Shown: positions 39,688-49,126, counted from the stretch's first letter. The stretch is 64,000 nucleotides of DNA from an uncultured Tateyamaria sp. (GCF_947494755.1 NZ_CANLVZ010000001.1:248001-312000); one strand, 5' to 3'. Notes: generated by a model not told the origin, from the letters alone. Translations and numbers: made by a program.

Positions 39688-39702
39688 TTAACGAACAAGT
39701 AA
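39688..39702. promoter_or_regulatory. Near-consensus CtrA box
   Basis: TTAACGAACAAGTAA fits TTAA-N7-TTAA with one mismatch. It lies 95 bases before the DUF6456 gene and 162 bases from the DUF6477 start, in the divergent gap. Confidence 0.45.
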
Positions 39703-39796
39703 CCAATGCACCCTTAGGTTGTGTGGATAAACTGTGGAAAACCGAAGCGTCGCGCAATGACTTCGGACCCGGTAGGAAGAGGACGGACACAACATC

Positions 39797-40933
39797 ATGT
39801 ACCAGACTGACAGGCCACACCCTGTGCTGTCGGGGATGCCCCCTTGGGTGCCCGACGCCGCCTTGCACTACCTTGCGCATACCGAGGCCGGTTTGCCGAT
39901 CCGCGAACTGGCGCGCAAGTCCGGCTGCCACGCCTCTACCGTTCTGCGCCAGATCCGCCGGTTCGAGACCCGGCGCGATGATCCGCTGATCGATGCGGTG
40001 CTGCGCAAGCTGGGATCACGGGTTACCCGCAAAGGTTCGTCGACTGCACCTGCGCAACAAAAGGAATGCTCTGATATGCATGCTGTCGCACTTGATCAAA
40101 GCCCCGATACACCGACCCTGAACCGGGATGCGCAACGTATCCTGCGCCGCCTGTGCGAGACCGGGGCGGTGCTGGCCGTTGCGGTCGATATGGAAAAGGC
40201 CGTTGTCGTGCGCGATGGCGCAACGGGGGCAAGCACCCGCACGGCCGTGGTCGATCGCAAGGTGGCCGAGGCCATGGCCTTGCAGGACTGGATTGTCGCC
40301 GATACCGCCGGACGCATCACCCGCTACAAGATCACGCCCGCGGGCCGCGCCGCTTTGGCCGACATGATGGGTGAGGTCGGGCATGACATGCAGGGCATGG
40401 CCGAAACGCCCGCCGAATTTGCGGATCAGCATCGCGTGTGGGGTGAACGCACGGTGCGCGACAACGAAACAGGGCAGCCGCGCAAGGTGCGCTACAATCT
40501 GGCCGAATCTCCGCTGACCGCCCTTGCGCGGCGCCGCGACAAGGGGGGCGCACCGTTCCTGACGGATGATCTGGTGACGGCGGGCGAGCGTTTGCGCGAA
40601 GATTTCGAGCTGGCGCAGATGGGCCCGCGCGTGGCCCAGAACTGGGACCGGTTTCTGACCGGCGGCGGGCGCGGTGGATTTGCGCAGGACAGTGGGGTGG
40701 GCAACGGACCTGAGGGCGCGCGGCGTCGTGTGGGCCATGCGCTCAAGGATCTTGGGCCGGGTCTGTCGGATGTGGTTTTGCGCTGCTGTTGTTACCTCGA
40801 AGGGCTGGAATCGGCGGAAAAACGGCTCGGCTGGTCGGCGCGGTCCGGCAAGATCGTGCTGCGCATCGCGCTGATGCGCCTGAAACAGCATTATGCGGAG
40901 ACGACGGGACCAGGGGGCGGCATGATTGGCTGA
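39797..40933 (+). CDS. DUF6456 helix-turn-helix protein
   Basis: A 378-residue protein with an N-terminal helix-turn-helix (GLPIRELARKSGCHASTVLRQIRR, given as LARKSGCHASTVLRQIRR, residues about 36-53). A DUF6456 domain fills the C-terminal half, including NLAESPLTALARRRDKGG and SARSGKIVLRIALMRLKQHY. The middle region (ILRRLCETGAVLAVAVDME) may be a second winged helix. Such proteins are widespread in alphaproteobacteria and look like DNA-binding regulators of unknown target. A strong terminator follows. Confidence 0.85.
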   Translation: MYQTDRPHPVLSGMPPWVPDAALHYLAHTEAGLPIRELARKSGCHASTVLRQIRRFETRRDDPLIDAVLRKLGSRVTRKGSSTAPAQQKECSDMHAVALDQSPDTPTLNRDAQRILRRLCETGAVLAVAVDMEKAVVVRDGATGASTRTAVVDRKVAEAMALQDWIVADTAGRITRYKITPAGRAALADMMGEVGHDMQGMAETPAEFADQHRVWGERTVRDNETGQPRKVRYNLAESPLTALARRRDKGGAPFLTDDLVTAGERLREDFELAQMGPRVAQNWDRFLTGGGRGGFAQDSGVGNGPEGARRRVGHALKDLGPGLSDVVLRCCCYLEGLESAEKRLGWSARSGKIVLRIALMRLKQHYAETTGPGGGMIG

Positions 40934-40952
40934 CCTCTTTTGATCCTGATTG

Positions 40953-40993
40953 AAATGGCGCTGCGATCCCTCCCTCGCAGCGCCATTTTTTTT
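40953..40993 (+). terminator. Strong terminator after the DUF6456 gene
   Basis: AAATGGCGCTGCGA pairs with TCGCAGCGCCATTT around a TCCCTCC loop, and a run of eight T follows. Confidence 0.95.
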
Positions 40994-41040
40994 ATCTGGC
41001 GTGATCTGATTGGTGCTGCGCGACACGATATTTAAGGCGG

Positions 41041-41092
41041 CTCTGCCCCCGGCCGTGCGGCCTCCCCCGGAGTTTACTTGGCAAGATGAAGC
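41041..41092 (+). repeat. Degenerate intergenic element (copy C)
   Basis: CCTCCCCCGGAGTTTACTTG followed by GCAAGATGAAG resembles the GCGGTATTTTTGGTCAAAGGAAG element of copies A and B, with several changes. A GGCCGTGCGGCC hairpin lies just before it. Confidence 0.4.
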
Positions 41093-41136
41093 TGGATCGG
41101 CATTAGGGGGCTGAGGCTGTGGCGGCGGGAGGTATG

Positions 41137-41574
41137 ATGTCGGAGCAGAATAGAGAGGGGCTGGCGCTGTTGATCCTGCGCCTTGGTTTGGCGTGGTTCA
41201 TTTTTCTGTGGGCGGCGCACAAAATCATCACGCCCAAGCAATATCAGGGGCTTGCCCGACATTTTGATGGTGTCGATCTGGAATTTACCACCATTTATGC
41301 TGTGGCGGCTGTGCAAATCCTGATCTGTGTGTTGGTGGCCATTGGGGCCGTGCGCTGGATCAGCTATCCGGCCTTGGCGCTGATGCATCTATTTACCGTT
41401 CTGCGCCGGTGGGAGGGGTTCTTTGATCCCTTCGCCCTCAATGATCGCGGATTTCCCATTCACCGCAATCAGGTCATTGATCTGGCTGTGCTGGGCGCAA
41501 TGATCGCCTTGATCCTGTTGATCCACCGCGATCGTTGGAGCGTGGGCGCGTGGTGGAAAGGGCGCGGCGCATAG
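41137..41574 (+). CDS. DoxX-like membrane protein
   Basis: A 145-residue protein with four predicted membrane helices ([43 protein letters not shown] in part, a third near [12 protein letters not shown] and a last [13 protein letters not shown]). The layout fits DoxX/DoxD relatives. The start at 41137 was chosen because GGGAGG sits about 5 bases before it, too close to the earlier ATG at 41134. Function is unknown. Confidence 0.75.
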   Translation: MSEQNREGLALLILRLGLAWFIFLWAAHKIITPKQYQGLARHFDGVDLEFTTIYAVAAVQILICVLVAIGAVRWISYPALALMHLFTVLRRWEGFFDPFALNDRGFPIHRNQVIDLAVLGAMIALILLIHRDRWSVGAWWKGRGA

Positions 41575-41656
41575 CGGCCATGCGCCGCGTGGTATTCTTT
41601 TGCGCCCGCCTTATGTTAGAAACAGTTTAACGCTGAACTATTCCGAGGCTTTGCCC

Positions 41657-42610
41657 ATGCGCGATTTGAAAATCCCTGAACAGCGCCACCCTGAAAAGGC
41701 GCGCCGTCCTGACAATCCGCAGCCAAAGAAGCCTGACTGGATCCGGGTCAAGGCCCCCGGCGGCGCGGGCTATACCGAAACGGCCAAGATCATGCGCGAC
41801 AACAACCTCGTGACGGTCTGCGAAGAGGCCGGATGCCCCAATGTGGGCGAATGCTGGTCGCAAGGGCACGCCACGATGATGATCATGGGCGAGGTCTGCA
41901 CGCGCGCCTGCACGTTCTGCAACATCGCCACCGGCAAGCCGCCCGAGGATCTCGATGCGTTCGAGCCGGGCCGCGTGGCCCACGCCGTCGAGAAACTGGG
42001 CTTGAACCATGTGGTCATCACCTCCGTAGACCGCGACGATGTCGAGGATGGTGGGGCAGACCACTTTGCCCAGACCATCCGCGCCATTCGTCACCGCAGT
42101 CCGGGCACGACCATCGAAATCCTGACCCCTGATTTTATTCGCTGTGATCCGAGTGTGTTGGAGGTCGTTGTTGAAGCGCGCCCGGACGTGTTCAACCACA
42201 ACCTCGAAACCGTGCCGGGCCTTTACCCCGAGGTGCGCCCGGGTGCGCGCTATTTCCATTCTTTGCGGCTGCTGCAGCGGGTCAAGGAGATGGACCCGTC
42301 CATGTTCACCAAATCGGGCATCATGGTTGGCCTTGGCGAAGACCGCCAATCGGTCATGCAGGTCATGGAAGACATGCGCGCCGCCGACATCGATTTCCTG
42401 ACCATTGGGCAGTATTTGCAGCCCACGCCCAAGCACCACCGCGTCGACCGCTTTGTGCATCCCGACGAATTTTCAGCCTATGAAAAGGCGGCCTATGGCA
42501 AGGGGTTCCTGATGGTCTCGGCCACGCCGCTCACCCGCTCGTCCTATCATGCGGGGGAGGATTTTGCGCAGTTGCGCGATGCGCGGCAGAAAAAGCTGAA
42601 CCTCGCCTGA
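41657..42610 (+). CDS. lipA: Lipoyl synthase LipA
   Basis: LipA inserts two sulfurs into the octanoyl chain on lipoyl domains. The 317-residue radical SAM enzyme has the CX3CX2C cluster motif at Cys81, Cys85, Cys88 (CTRACTFCN) and the auxiliary cluster ligands Cys55, Cys60 and Cys66. The C-terminal [10 protein letters not shown] contains the conserved RSSY serine that ligates the auxiliary cluster. The start at 41657 has GAGG nine bases upstream. Confidence 0.97.
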   Translation: MRDLKIPEQRHPEKARRPDNPQPKKPDWIRVKAPGGAGYTETAKIMRDNNLVTVCEEAGCPNVGECWSQGHATMMIMGEVCTRACTFCNIATGKPPEDLDAFEPGRVAHAVEKLGLNHVVITSVDRDDVEDGGADHFAQTIRAIRHRSPGTTIEILTPDFIRCDPSVLEVVVEARPDVFNHNLETVPGLYPEVRPGARYFHSLRLLQRVKEMDPSMFTKSGIMVGLGEDRQSVMQVMEDMRAADIDFLTIGQYLQPTPKHHRVDRFVHPDEFSAYEKAAYGKGFLMVSATPLTRSSYHAGEDFAQLRDARQKKLNLA

Positions 42611-42615
42611 AGAGG

Positions 42616-43509
42616 TCAAGGGATTGCGGGCAGGGCTTTGACATAGGCTGCGATGGCGGCGCGGTCTGCTTCGGGCAGCTGTGACAGATTTTCGACGACC
42701 TCTGCCATTTCGCCGCCTGCGCTGTCGTAGTCAGGCGTGAAACCGGATGTGAAATAGGCGATCAGGTCGGCCTCGCTCCACTCTAGTGCTGCCGGGGTAA
42801 TGTTGGGGATGGTGCCCTTGCCGGAAGGGTTGGGGGCACCGGCCATCCAGCCTGTGCGATCAAGCCCGCCAAGGGCGTTGCGCGATGTGTGGCACTCGGC
42901 GCAATGGGCCAGCCCTTCGGCGAGATAACGGCCGCGCTGCACAACAGGGTTATCCGTTGCCACCACGAAATCCTCGGCCACAAACAATCGCTTCCACAGC
43001 CCCAGACCGCGCCGGATGTTGAAGGGAAAGCCGACATCATGGGGGCGGTTTTCAACCTCACTGGGCGGCAGCGTCTGGATATAGGCAAAAAGGTCAATGA
43101 CATCGCCGGGGGTGGCGCGTTGGTAGGCCGCATACGGAAAAGCGGGATAGTAGTGCTGTCCCTGGGGTGAGACGCCCAAGGTCACCGCGCGAGCAAAACC
43201 CTGCGCCGACCACTCGCCGATGCCTTGATCAAGGTCGGGCGAGATATTGGGAGCATAGAACGTGCCGAATTCGGTCACAAAAGGCAGCCCGCCCGCAAGA
43301 ATGGGCAGGGCCGCGCTGTCGGTTTCGGCCTCGGGGGCGGTGTGGCAAGACGCACATCCCCCAGCGTGAAAGATCAGCGCGCCGTTGTCGGGGTCGGGAA
43401 CGTGGCCCGCTGCGAACGTGTCGGGCAGGGATGCGGGCCGGGTCAAAACCCAGCCCAAGCCAGCAGCCAAAACCGCCAGCACGACGCCCACCCGCAGAAC
43501 CCATCTCAT
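42616..43509 (-). CDS. Membrane-anchored dihaem cytochrome c
   Basis: A 297-residue protein with an N-terminal hydrophobic anchor (VLRVGVVLAVLAAGLGWVL) and two haem-c sites, C52-ASCH and C203-AECH. The domains resemble the cytochrome subunits of membrane alcohol or gluconate-type dehydrogenases (YYPAFPYAAYQRATPGDVID, GVRHTS-like CHTSRNALGG). The redox partner is not evident. It is followed in the same direction after 9 bases by... more precisely it lies 9 bases downstream of the cytochrome c' gene, so the two are co-transcribed. Confidence 0.87.
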   Translation of the reverse strand: MRWVLRVGVVLAVLAAGLGWVLTRPASLPDTFAAGHVPDPDNGALIFHAGGCASCHTAPEAETDSAALPILAGGLPFVTEFGTFYAPNISPDLDQGIGEWSAQGFARAVTLGVSPQGQHYYPAFPYAAYQRATPGDVIDLFAYIQTLPPSEVENRPHDVGFPFNIRRGLGLWKRLFVAEDFVVATDNPVVQRGRYLAEGLAHCAECHTSRNALGGLDRTGWMAGAPNPSGKGTIPNITPAALEWSEADLIAYFTSGFTPDYDSAGGEMAEVVENLSQLPEADRAAIAAYVKALPAIP

Positions 43510-43518
43510 GACGCGCGT

Positions 43519-43995
43519 TTAGTTCTGTGGACCGCGATAGGGTTTGTGGCAGGCCCCGCAGGCATCACCCACACCTTTCATCGCACCGCGCAGCGCCTCA
43601 AGGTCCGTGCCAGCGGCTTCCACCATCGCCGCTGCTGCGGTTTCCAGACCAATGGCCTTTTCCTCGAAGCCTGCGGCGTCGCTCCAGATTTCGGCCTTGG
43701 CGCGCGATCCGGCAACGGCACCCTGTTCTGTACCTGCAATCCACAACACGGCCCGGTTCATGGAGGCGGCGGCCGCCAGGTTTTCTGCGGCGGCCGTGGC
43801 CGTTGCGGCGTCATAAGGCGTTTCGCCCTTGGCCATGCTGCCAAGCAGCCCGGTGTGATAGGAAATCATGCCCATTTGTGCGTTGCGGGCTTTGACCGCC
43901 CCTTCAAGCGCCGGATTGGCGTGGCTGGCAGCAAAAGCGGCAACGGTCACGGCTGTCACCCCGAGGGTCGTCATGGCGAGACTGGAAAGACGCAT
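43519..43995 (-). CDS. Cytochrome c' (periplasmic)
   Basis: A 158-residue protein with a signal peptide (MRLSSLAMTTLGVTAVTVAA, cleavage near SHA-NPALE) and a single C-terminal haem site C146-GAC-H150 followed by KPYRG. A C-terminal CXXCH on a four-helix bundle is the mark of cytochrome c', which binds NO and can protect against nitrosative stress. The start follows AGGAG. It is upstream of the dihaem cytochrome gene. Confidence 0.87.
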   Translation of the reverse strand: MRLSSLAMTTLGVTAVTVAAFAASHANPALEGAVKARNAQMGMISYHTGLLGSMAKGETPYDAATATAAAENLAAAASMNRAVLWIAGTEQGAVAGSRAKAEIWSDAAGFEEKAIGLETAAAAMVEAAGTDLEALRGAMKGVGDACGACHKPYRGPQN

Positions 43996-44132
43996 TGTAT
44001 GAAACTCCTTTTTCTTGGCTGTGCCACAGTGGTAGCGCAAAAGCCGCGCGCGCCATAATCACAACTGCCGGGTGCTGTAAAAATCGGGCTTCTTATGGTG
44101 ATGGCCCGCCTGCATCCTAGGGCTGTCTGAGG

Positions 44133-44144
44133 TGTCATATGACA
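44133..44144. promoter_or_regulatory. 12-bp perfect palindrome TGTCATATGACA
   Basis: It lies in the 291-base divergent gap between cytochrome c' and the 66-residue gene, 138 bases from the cytochrome start. It is not an FNR or NnrR consensus. Apart from this and a TTGACA at 44222-44227, nothing clear is visible in the gap. Confidence 0.35.
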
Positions 44145-44286
44145 TGGTGACGTTTGCGTAAGTCACGGATTAAGCGGGAAAAAACGCAAAGGACAACAAC
44201 CTGTGCGTGTGGCGGTTTTGCTTGACAGGTCTGGGTGTTCAACCGACGATAGAAAGCAAGGGAACTGAACACAATGGGGGGGCCAC

Positions 44287-44487
44287 ATGAGCGATAAATC
44301 GACGATTATTGAGAAATTGAAAGGCATCATCAGCCGTTTGGATCCAAAGCAGTCGGACGTAGCCATTTGTCATTTACGCGACGCGATTGCCGCAATTGAG
44401 GCGGTGAGTGCAGGGCGGGCGACCGAATATGCGCGCGACGACATCATTCGCAACGGCGTGGTCGGACGGGTTACGCCGTTTCGGTGA
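44287..44487 (+). CDS. 66-residue conserved-looking protein, unknown
   Basis: A 66-residue protein starting [20 protein letters not shown] after a G-rich GGGGGGG site. It has a helical N-terminus and a charged middle ([15 protein letters not shown]). A TTGACA lies 60 bases upstream. It overlaps the convergent hpt gene by 17 bases. I recognise no family; support comes from start, spacing and composition only. Confidence 0.6.
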   Translation: MSDKSTIIEKLKGIISRLDPKQSDVAICHLRDAIAAIEAVSAGRATEYARDDIIRNGVVGRVTPFR

Positions 44488-45016
44488 ACCGGACCTTGCC
44501 GATATAGGGCAGGTTCCGGTTGCGTTGGGCAAAGTCGATCCCGTAGCCCACAACAAATTCATCGGGTATTTCGAAGCCCGTCCAATTGGCTTTGACGTCG
44601 ACTTCGCGCCGGCTTGGCTTGTCGAGCAGCGCAATGGTGCGCAGCTTGGCGGGGTTGCGCCCTTTGAGCAGGCGGATGACGTGGTGCATCGTATATCCGG
44701 TGTCCACGATATCCTCGACCACCAGTACGTCGCGCCCTTCAATTGCGCCGCGTAAATCCTTGAGAATGCGTACCTCTCGGCTGCTTTCCATGCCGTCGCC
44801 ATAGGAAGACGCTTCGAGGAAATCGACCTCGATCGGCAGGTCCAGCTCGCGCACAAGGTCTGCGATGAACACGAAACTGCCGCGCAACAGGCCCACCACG
44901 ACCAGTTTGTCGGTGCCGTCAAACTCGGTCTGAATTTCGCGGCACAGCGCCTCGATCCTGGCCGCGATGGCCTTGGCCGAGATCATCTGGTCTATGACAT
45001 ATGGCCGCTGCGACAT
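44471..45016 (-). CDS. hpt: Hypoxanthine phosphoribosyltransferase
   Basis: Hpt salvages hypoxanthine and guanine to nucleotides with PRPP. The 181-residue enzyme has the PRPP-binding motif [13 protein letters not shown] at about residues 94-106, and the conserved [17 protein letters not shown] and [12 protein letters not shown]. The start [17 protein letters not shown] excludes a 28-residue non-conserved extension in the longer frame. It is divergent from the COQ10-like gene. Confidence 0.93.
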   Translation of the reverse strand: MSQRPYVIDQMISAKAIAARIEALCREIQTEFDGTDKLVVVGLLRGSFVFIADLVRELDLPIEVDFLEASSYGDGMESSREVRILKDLRGAIEGRDVLVVEDIVDTGYTMHHVIRLLKGRNPAKLRTIALLDKPSRREVDVKANWTGFEIPDEFVVGYGIDFAQRNRNLPYIGKVRFTETA

Positions 45017-45092
45017 GGTCGTCCCCTTGATTTTACGGACCTTTCGCGACACATCCATGCGCAACCGTTCCTGCAAGGCCCTGTCTAACCCA

Positions 45093-45536
45093 ATGCCCAC
45101 CCATTCCGAAACCCGCTTCCTGCCCTACACAGCGCAACAGATGTATGATCTGGTCGCCGATGTGGCCTCGTACCCCGAATTTCTCCCATGGTGTGCGGCG
45201 GCGCGGGTGCGCAAGGTGACCCCAAAAGGCGATCACGAGGTGATGGAGGCCGATCTGGTCATCAGCTTCAAGGTGTTTCGCGAACGCTTCACCAGTCGGG
45301 TGGTTTTGTATCCCGAGGCCCACAAGATCGACACGGAATATCTGGACGGCCCGTTCCGCTATATGAAGTCGAACTGGGCGTTTTCGGAGGCCGAGGGCGG
45401 CTGTGAGGTGTCGTTTTTCGTGGACTTCGAGTTCAAGAATGCGATCCTGCAAGGCATCATCGGCGTCGTGTTCAACGAAGCGATGCAGCGCATTGTGCGT
45501 GCGTTCGAGCGGCGGGCCGCCGCGCTTTACAGCTGA
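45093..45536 (+). CDS. COQ10/RatA-like START-domain protein
   Basis: A 147-residue SRPBCC/START-type protein ([20 protein letters not shown], then [13 protein letters not shown], then [20 protein letters not shown]). This is the alphaproteobacterial COQ10 homolog that binds ubiquinone. The same family was named RatA toxin in E. coli, but no RatB-like partner is next to it, so a quinone role is more likely. Start as given fits the family N-terminus. Confidence 0.87.
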   Translation: MPTHSETRFLPYTAQQMYDLVADVASYPEFLPWCAAARVRKVTPKGDHEVMEADLVISFKVFRERFTSRVVLYPEAHKIDTEYLDGPFRYMKSNWAFSEAEGGCEVSFFVDFEFKNAILQGIIGVVFNEAMQRIVRAFERRAAALYS

Positions 45537-45576
45537 GCCCGGCATGGGGTTGGCCTGACCCGGCGGGGAGGATGTT

Positions 45577-46824
45577 TTGCAACACGCGGGCGGTGAGATC
45601 ACCGATTTGCTGCTGGACTATGCGCAGGCCACGCCCCCATCCGAGGTGCGCGATGTCACGGCGCTGTCGCTGCTGGATTGGGCGGCTTGCGGGATTGCAG
45701 GCCATGCCGAGGGCGCGTTTGCGCAGTGGAGCGCCACGCTGAGCACATCCGGACCATGCGTGCGCTTTGATGGTGTGCAAGCGAGCGCAACCGAGGCGGC
45801 GCTGGTGAACGGCACTTTGTCCCATGCGCTCGACTACGACGACACCCACTTTGCCCATATCGGTCACCCATCGGTCGTGATGTGTTCGACAGCGCTGGCT
45901 GTCGCCGAAGGGCAGGGCGCGACGTTGTCCCAGATGCTTGATGCGGCCCTTGTCGGGGCGGAGGCGTCGGTGGCGGCGGGCCTTTGGCTGGGGCGCGATC
46001 ACTATCAGGTCGGGTATCACCAGACCGCAACGGCAGGGGCCTTTGGAGCAACCGTGGCGGCGGGTCGCTTGTTGGCGCTGACGCGTGCTGAGATGCGTCA
46101 GGCCTTGGGCCTGTGCGCCAGCATGGCCTCGGGGCTGAAGGCGCAGTTCGGTACCATGGGCAAACCGCTGAACGCCGGGCTGGCCGCGCGCACAGGTGTC
46201 GAGGCTGCGCAGTGGGCGGCGGCCGGCATGACTGCCGCGGCCGATGGGCTGGCAGGTCCGCTCGGGTTCGGCGAGACGCATCACGGCACCAATGCCCCGG
46301 CTCCGTTCAACTGGCGCATGGGCGGCGTCAGCCACAAGTTTCACGCTTGCTGCCACGGGCTGCATGCCGCGCTCGAGGCTGTGCGCCGCGTTGAGATGGC
46401 GGGCGCAAAGGCGGTGACAGTCCACACCCATCCCCGCTGGCTGTCGGTCTGCAACCAGCCCGCACCGGAGACAGGGTTAGGGGCCAAGTTTTCATTTGCG
46501 CATGTCTTGGCAATGGCGGCGTACGGGCTTGATACAGGCGATATCGCGTCGTTCAGTGACGCCTGCGCGCAAGCCCCCGATCTTGTGAGCTTCCGGCAGA
46601 AAGTGCGCGTTGCGGGGGACGAAAGCCTGTCGGAAATGCAGGCGCGCATCGACATCGACGGACAGGTCTATGTCCACGATCTGGATGCCCCCTTGCCGTT
46701 TGAGACCCGCCGCCAACGTATACAAGCAAAAGCCCGCGCGCTGGTGGGCGCACGGGCGGATGATCTGTGGCAGATGATCGAGGCAAATGACCTGCCGCGA
46801 TTTGCTCAGCTGCTGACGTCGTAG
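45577..46824 (+). CDS. MmgE/PrpD family protein
   Basis: A 415-residue protein of the 2-methylcitrate dehydratase/iminodisuccinate/cis-aconitate decarboxylase fold (LSLLDWAACGIAG, LVNGTLSHALDYDDTHFAHI, GTMGKPLNAGLAARTGVEAA). The conserved DYDDTH and MGKPLNAG loops form the active site in the family. The start is a TTG with GGGAGG six bases upstream; no ATG or GTG in frame is better. The substrate is unknown, as many family members act outside the methylcitrate cycle. It overlaps the end of amtB by 19 bases. Confidence 0.85.
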   Translation: MQHAGGEITDLLLDYAQATPPSEVRDVTALSLLDWAACGIAGHAEGAFAQWSATLSTSGPCVRFDGVQASATEAALVNGTLSHALDYDDTHFAHIGHPSVVMCSTALAVAEGQGATLSQMLDAALVGAEASVAAGLWLGRDHYQVGYHQTATAGAFGATVAAGRLLALTRAEMRQALGLCASMASGLKAQFGTMGKPLNAGLAARTGVEAAQWAAAGMTAAADGLAGPLGFGETHHGTNAPAPFNWRMGGVSHKFHACCHGLHAALEAVRRVEMAGAKAVTVHTHPRWLSVCNQPAPETGLGAKFSFAHVLAMAAYGLDTGDIASFSDACAQAPDLVSFRQKVRVAGDESLSEMQARIDIDGQVYVHDLDAPLPFETRRQRIQAKARALVGARADDLWQMIEANDLPRFAQLLTS

Positions 46825-47987
46825 GCCCGCTCGCCATGTACGATCAGGTCGAGGCCGTTGACCTCGGTTTCCTCGTCCACGCGCAGCGGCGTGATGATCC
46901 GCACAACGAACACCAGCACGACAGTGACGATAAGGGTGTAAACACCTACAATCACCAGCGATCCAAGCTGCGCGGCCCATGCGCCAGCGCCAAAGACCGC
47001 AATCATGATTGTGCCAAAGATGCCGCCGACGCCGTGGACCGCAAACACATCCAGCGTGTCGTCGATTTTCAAAGCGTTGCGGATCAGGTTCACCGCCTCC
47101 TGACACAAGACGCCCGCGACGCCTCCGATGATCAGCGCCTCGACCGGGCCAACAAAGCCAGAGGCGGGCGTGATCGAGGCGAGACCCGCGATTGTGCCCG
47201 TGACCATGCCTACAAGGCTCGCCTTGCCGAACTTGACCTTTTCCCACAGCGCCCAGGTGAGCGACGCGGTGGCAGCCGAGATATGTGTGACTGTCAGTGC
47301 CATCGCAGCACCACCGTCTGCGGCCAGTTGCGAGCCACCGTTGAACCCGAACCAGCCAACCCAGAGCAGGGCTGCGCCCATCATCACCATGCCGGGGTTG
47401 TGCGGCGGAGTTGTCGCGTTCCGACGCGCGCCAAGGAACACGGCCAGCACAAGGGCTGCGATGCCTGCGGTTTCGTGCACCACGATGCCACCCGCAAAGT
47501 CGCGCACGCCGACCTCGCCAAAGATGCCGCCATCCGCCAGCATGCCACCACCCCAGACCCAGTGGACGACGGGCGCATAGCACAAGAGCATCCAGAGCCC
47601 CGAGAACAGTAGCACAAAGCCAAAGCCTATCCGCTCAACATAGGCGCCGACAATCAGCGCAGGCGTGATGATCGCGAATGTCATCTGAAAGGCGAAGAAC
47701 AGGATTTCGGGCAAGGTGCCGCTGAGCGACTCCGCCGTCACACCGCTGAGCAGCAGTTTATCAAGACCACCCCAATAGCCGCTGTCCCCACCGCCAAAGG
47801 CGATGGAATACCCGACAACGAACCACAGGATGCTCATCAAACAGGCAATCGCATAGCAGTGCATGAAAACGCTCAGCACATTGCGCGCCCGCACCAGCCC
47901 GCCGTAAAACAGCGCCAGCCCCGGCAAAGTCATCATCAGCACCAAGGCCGTGGCCACGATGATCCACGCTGTATCCGCTCCGTTCAT
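46806..47987 (-). CDS. amtB: Ammonium transporter AmtB
   Basis: A 393-residue protein with eleven predicted membrane helices. Family motifs include MTLPGLALFYGGLVRARNVL, DFAGGIVVHETAGIAALVLA and FAVHGVGGIFGT, where the twin pore histidines reside in VVHE and VHG contexts. The start MNGADTAWIIVATALVL follows GGAGGGG; an upstream extension would add a possible signal-like MAAENTSVGG. No glnK is adjacent. An NtrC-like site lies 108 bases upstream, and ntrBC is 3.5 kb away. Confidence 0.93.
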   Translation of the reverse strand: MNGADTAWIIVATALVLMMTLPGLALFYGGLVRARNVLSVFMHCYAIACLMSILWFVVGYSIAFGGGDSGYWGGLDKLLLSGVTAESLSGTLPEILFFAFQMTFAIITPALIVGAYVERIGFGFVLLFSGLWMLLCYAPVVHWVWGGGMLADGGIFGEVGVRDFAGGIVVHETAGIAALVLAVFLGARRNATTPPHNPGMVMMGAALLWVGWFGFNGGSQLAADGGAAMALTVTHISAATASLTWALWEKVKFGKASLVGMVTGTIAGLASITPASGFVGPVEALIIGGVAGVLCQEAVNLIRNALKIDDTLDVFAVHGVGGIFGTIMIAVFGAGAWAAQLGSLVIVGVYTLIVTVVLVFVVRIITPLRVDEETEVNGLDLIVHGERAYDVSS

Positions 47988-48094
47988 GTTGTCCCCTCCG
48001 ACAGATGTGTTTTCAGCGGCCATGGCGGAGGACGCGTGCGGAAAAAAGAGGCGATGGGCCCTGAAGGCGGCGCGAGAACGGGCAAAACGCAAAC

Positions 48095-48111
48095 TGCACA
48101 AAAATAGGGCA
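48095..48111. promoter_or_regulatory. Candidate NtrC-binding site upstream of amtB
   Basis: TGCACAAAAATAGGGCA matches the NtrC consensus TGCACC-N4-TGGTGCA at 10 of 13 conserved positions. It lies 108 bases before the amtB start and 51 bases before the 3' end of pncC, which runs the same way. Confidence 0.45.
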
Positions 48112-48161
48112 AAAATTTATGGTGGGTGATTAATATGCGGGCGCTTGATGAAGTGGTGGCG

Positions 48162-48635
48162 CTAGCCGTTGTCCATGCGGTTTTTCAACATGGTCAAGGC
48201 GTGGTCGCGGGCTGCCTTACGGACGTTGGCGCGCCCCATGGCACCGAACTCGACTGTTTCGCACTGCATTCCCGACCCATCGGCGACGGCGAAGCAGACG
48301 CGGCCTTCGGGCTTGAACTCGGACCCGCCCGGACCTGCGATGCCGGTGATCGAGACGGCCAGTTGCACGGGGGCGTGCGCCAAGGCCCCGGCGGCCATTT
48401 CGCGCGCAACCTCTTCGCTGACCGCGCCATGCGCCTCGAGAGTGGCGGGCGAGACCCCCAGCATCTCGATCTTGGCGATATTCGTGTAGGTGACAAAGCC
48501 CCGTTCGACCACGGCGGATGATCCGGGGATGTCCGTCAGGGCCGCTGCGACCATGCCGCCGGTGCAGCTTTCGGCGGTGGCGATCATGACGCCTTTGGCT
48601 TTGGCGCGCTCAAGGATTTCTGCCGCAAGGCTCAT
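48162..48635 (-). CDS. pncC: Nicotinamide-nucleotide amidohydrolase PncC (CinA C-terminal family)
   Basis: A 157-residue single-domain protein that hydrolyses NMN to nicotinate mononucleotide in pyridine recycling. It has the catalytic ATAESCTGGMVAAALTDIPG (Ser23) and GPGGSEFKPEGRVCFAV. It lacks the N-terminal COG1058 domain of full CinA. The start overlaps the pgpA stop as ATGA, and the ispD-ispF-pgpA-pncC order is conserved in Rhodobacterales. Confidence 0.93.
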   Translation of the reverse strand: MSLAAEILERAKAKGVMIATAESCTGGMVAAALTDIPGSSAVVERGFVTYTNIAKIEMLGVSPATLEAHGAVSEEVAREMAAGALAHAPVQLAVSITGIAGPGGSEFKPEGRVCFAVADGSGMQCETVEFGAMGRANVRKAARDHALTMLKNRMDNG

Positions 48636-49126
48636 CGCATGAGCACCCCATGGGCGAGGGCGGCGAGGGCGAGCACGCCGATGGCCGCAAAAACGCCTGC
48701 GATGACGTCATCCAGCATCACCCCAAGCGCGTCACCCCGCCGGTCAGCCCAACCCACCAGCCACGGCTTCCAGATGTCGAACAGGCGAAACAGGACAAAG
48801 GCGGCGATCCAGCCAGGCCACATGACCAGAATATCGAGGCCGCGATCCCATGCGGCATAGGACAGCGGGGCGAGCGCGGTCCATTGGCCGACCACTTCGT
48901 CTGCAACGATCTCGGAGGGGTCGTGATCTGTCGTACCGGCGGTCACGTGCGCCGTCGCCCACCACGCGGCGACAAAATAGAGGGCTGTCGCTGCGACCAG
49001 CAGCGGAAAGCCTCCGATCTGGTGCAAGACCCACGCCATTGGCAGCGCCACAGCCGATCCCCACGTGCCGGGGGCCGGGCGGAGGTAACCAACGCCACCG
49101 ACCGTGGCGAGCATCCGCGCGATCAT
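48632..49126 (-). CDS. pgpA: Phosphatidylglycerophosphatase A
   Basis: A 164-residue inner-membrane enzyme that removes phosphate from phosphatidylglycerophosphate. The segments [20 protein letters not shown] near the start and [14 protein letters not shown] are the family marks, followed by hydrophobic helices and [11 protein letters not shown]. The gene overlaps ispF upstream and pncC downstream by 4 bases each. Confidence 0.95.
   Translation of the reverse strand: MIARMLATVGGVGYLRPAPGTWGSAVALPMAWVLHQIGGFPLLVAATALYFVAAWWATAHVTAGTTDHDPSEIVADEVVGQWTALAPLSYAAWDRGLDILVMWPGWIAAFVLFRLFDIWKPWLVGWADRRGDALGVMLDDVIAGVFAAIGVLALAALAHGVLMR

Noticed and set aside
44163-44366. 67-codon minus-strand frame in the cytochrome c' gap
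   Set aside because: No ribosome-binding site, and it overlaps the better-supported 66-residue gene on the other strand.
45093-45536. RatA toxin of a toxin-antitoxin pair
   Set aside because: The protein fits the COQ10-type START family and no RatB-like antitoxin gene is adjacent.
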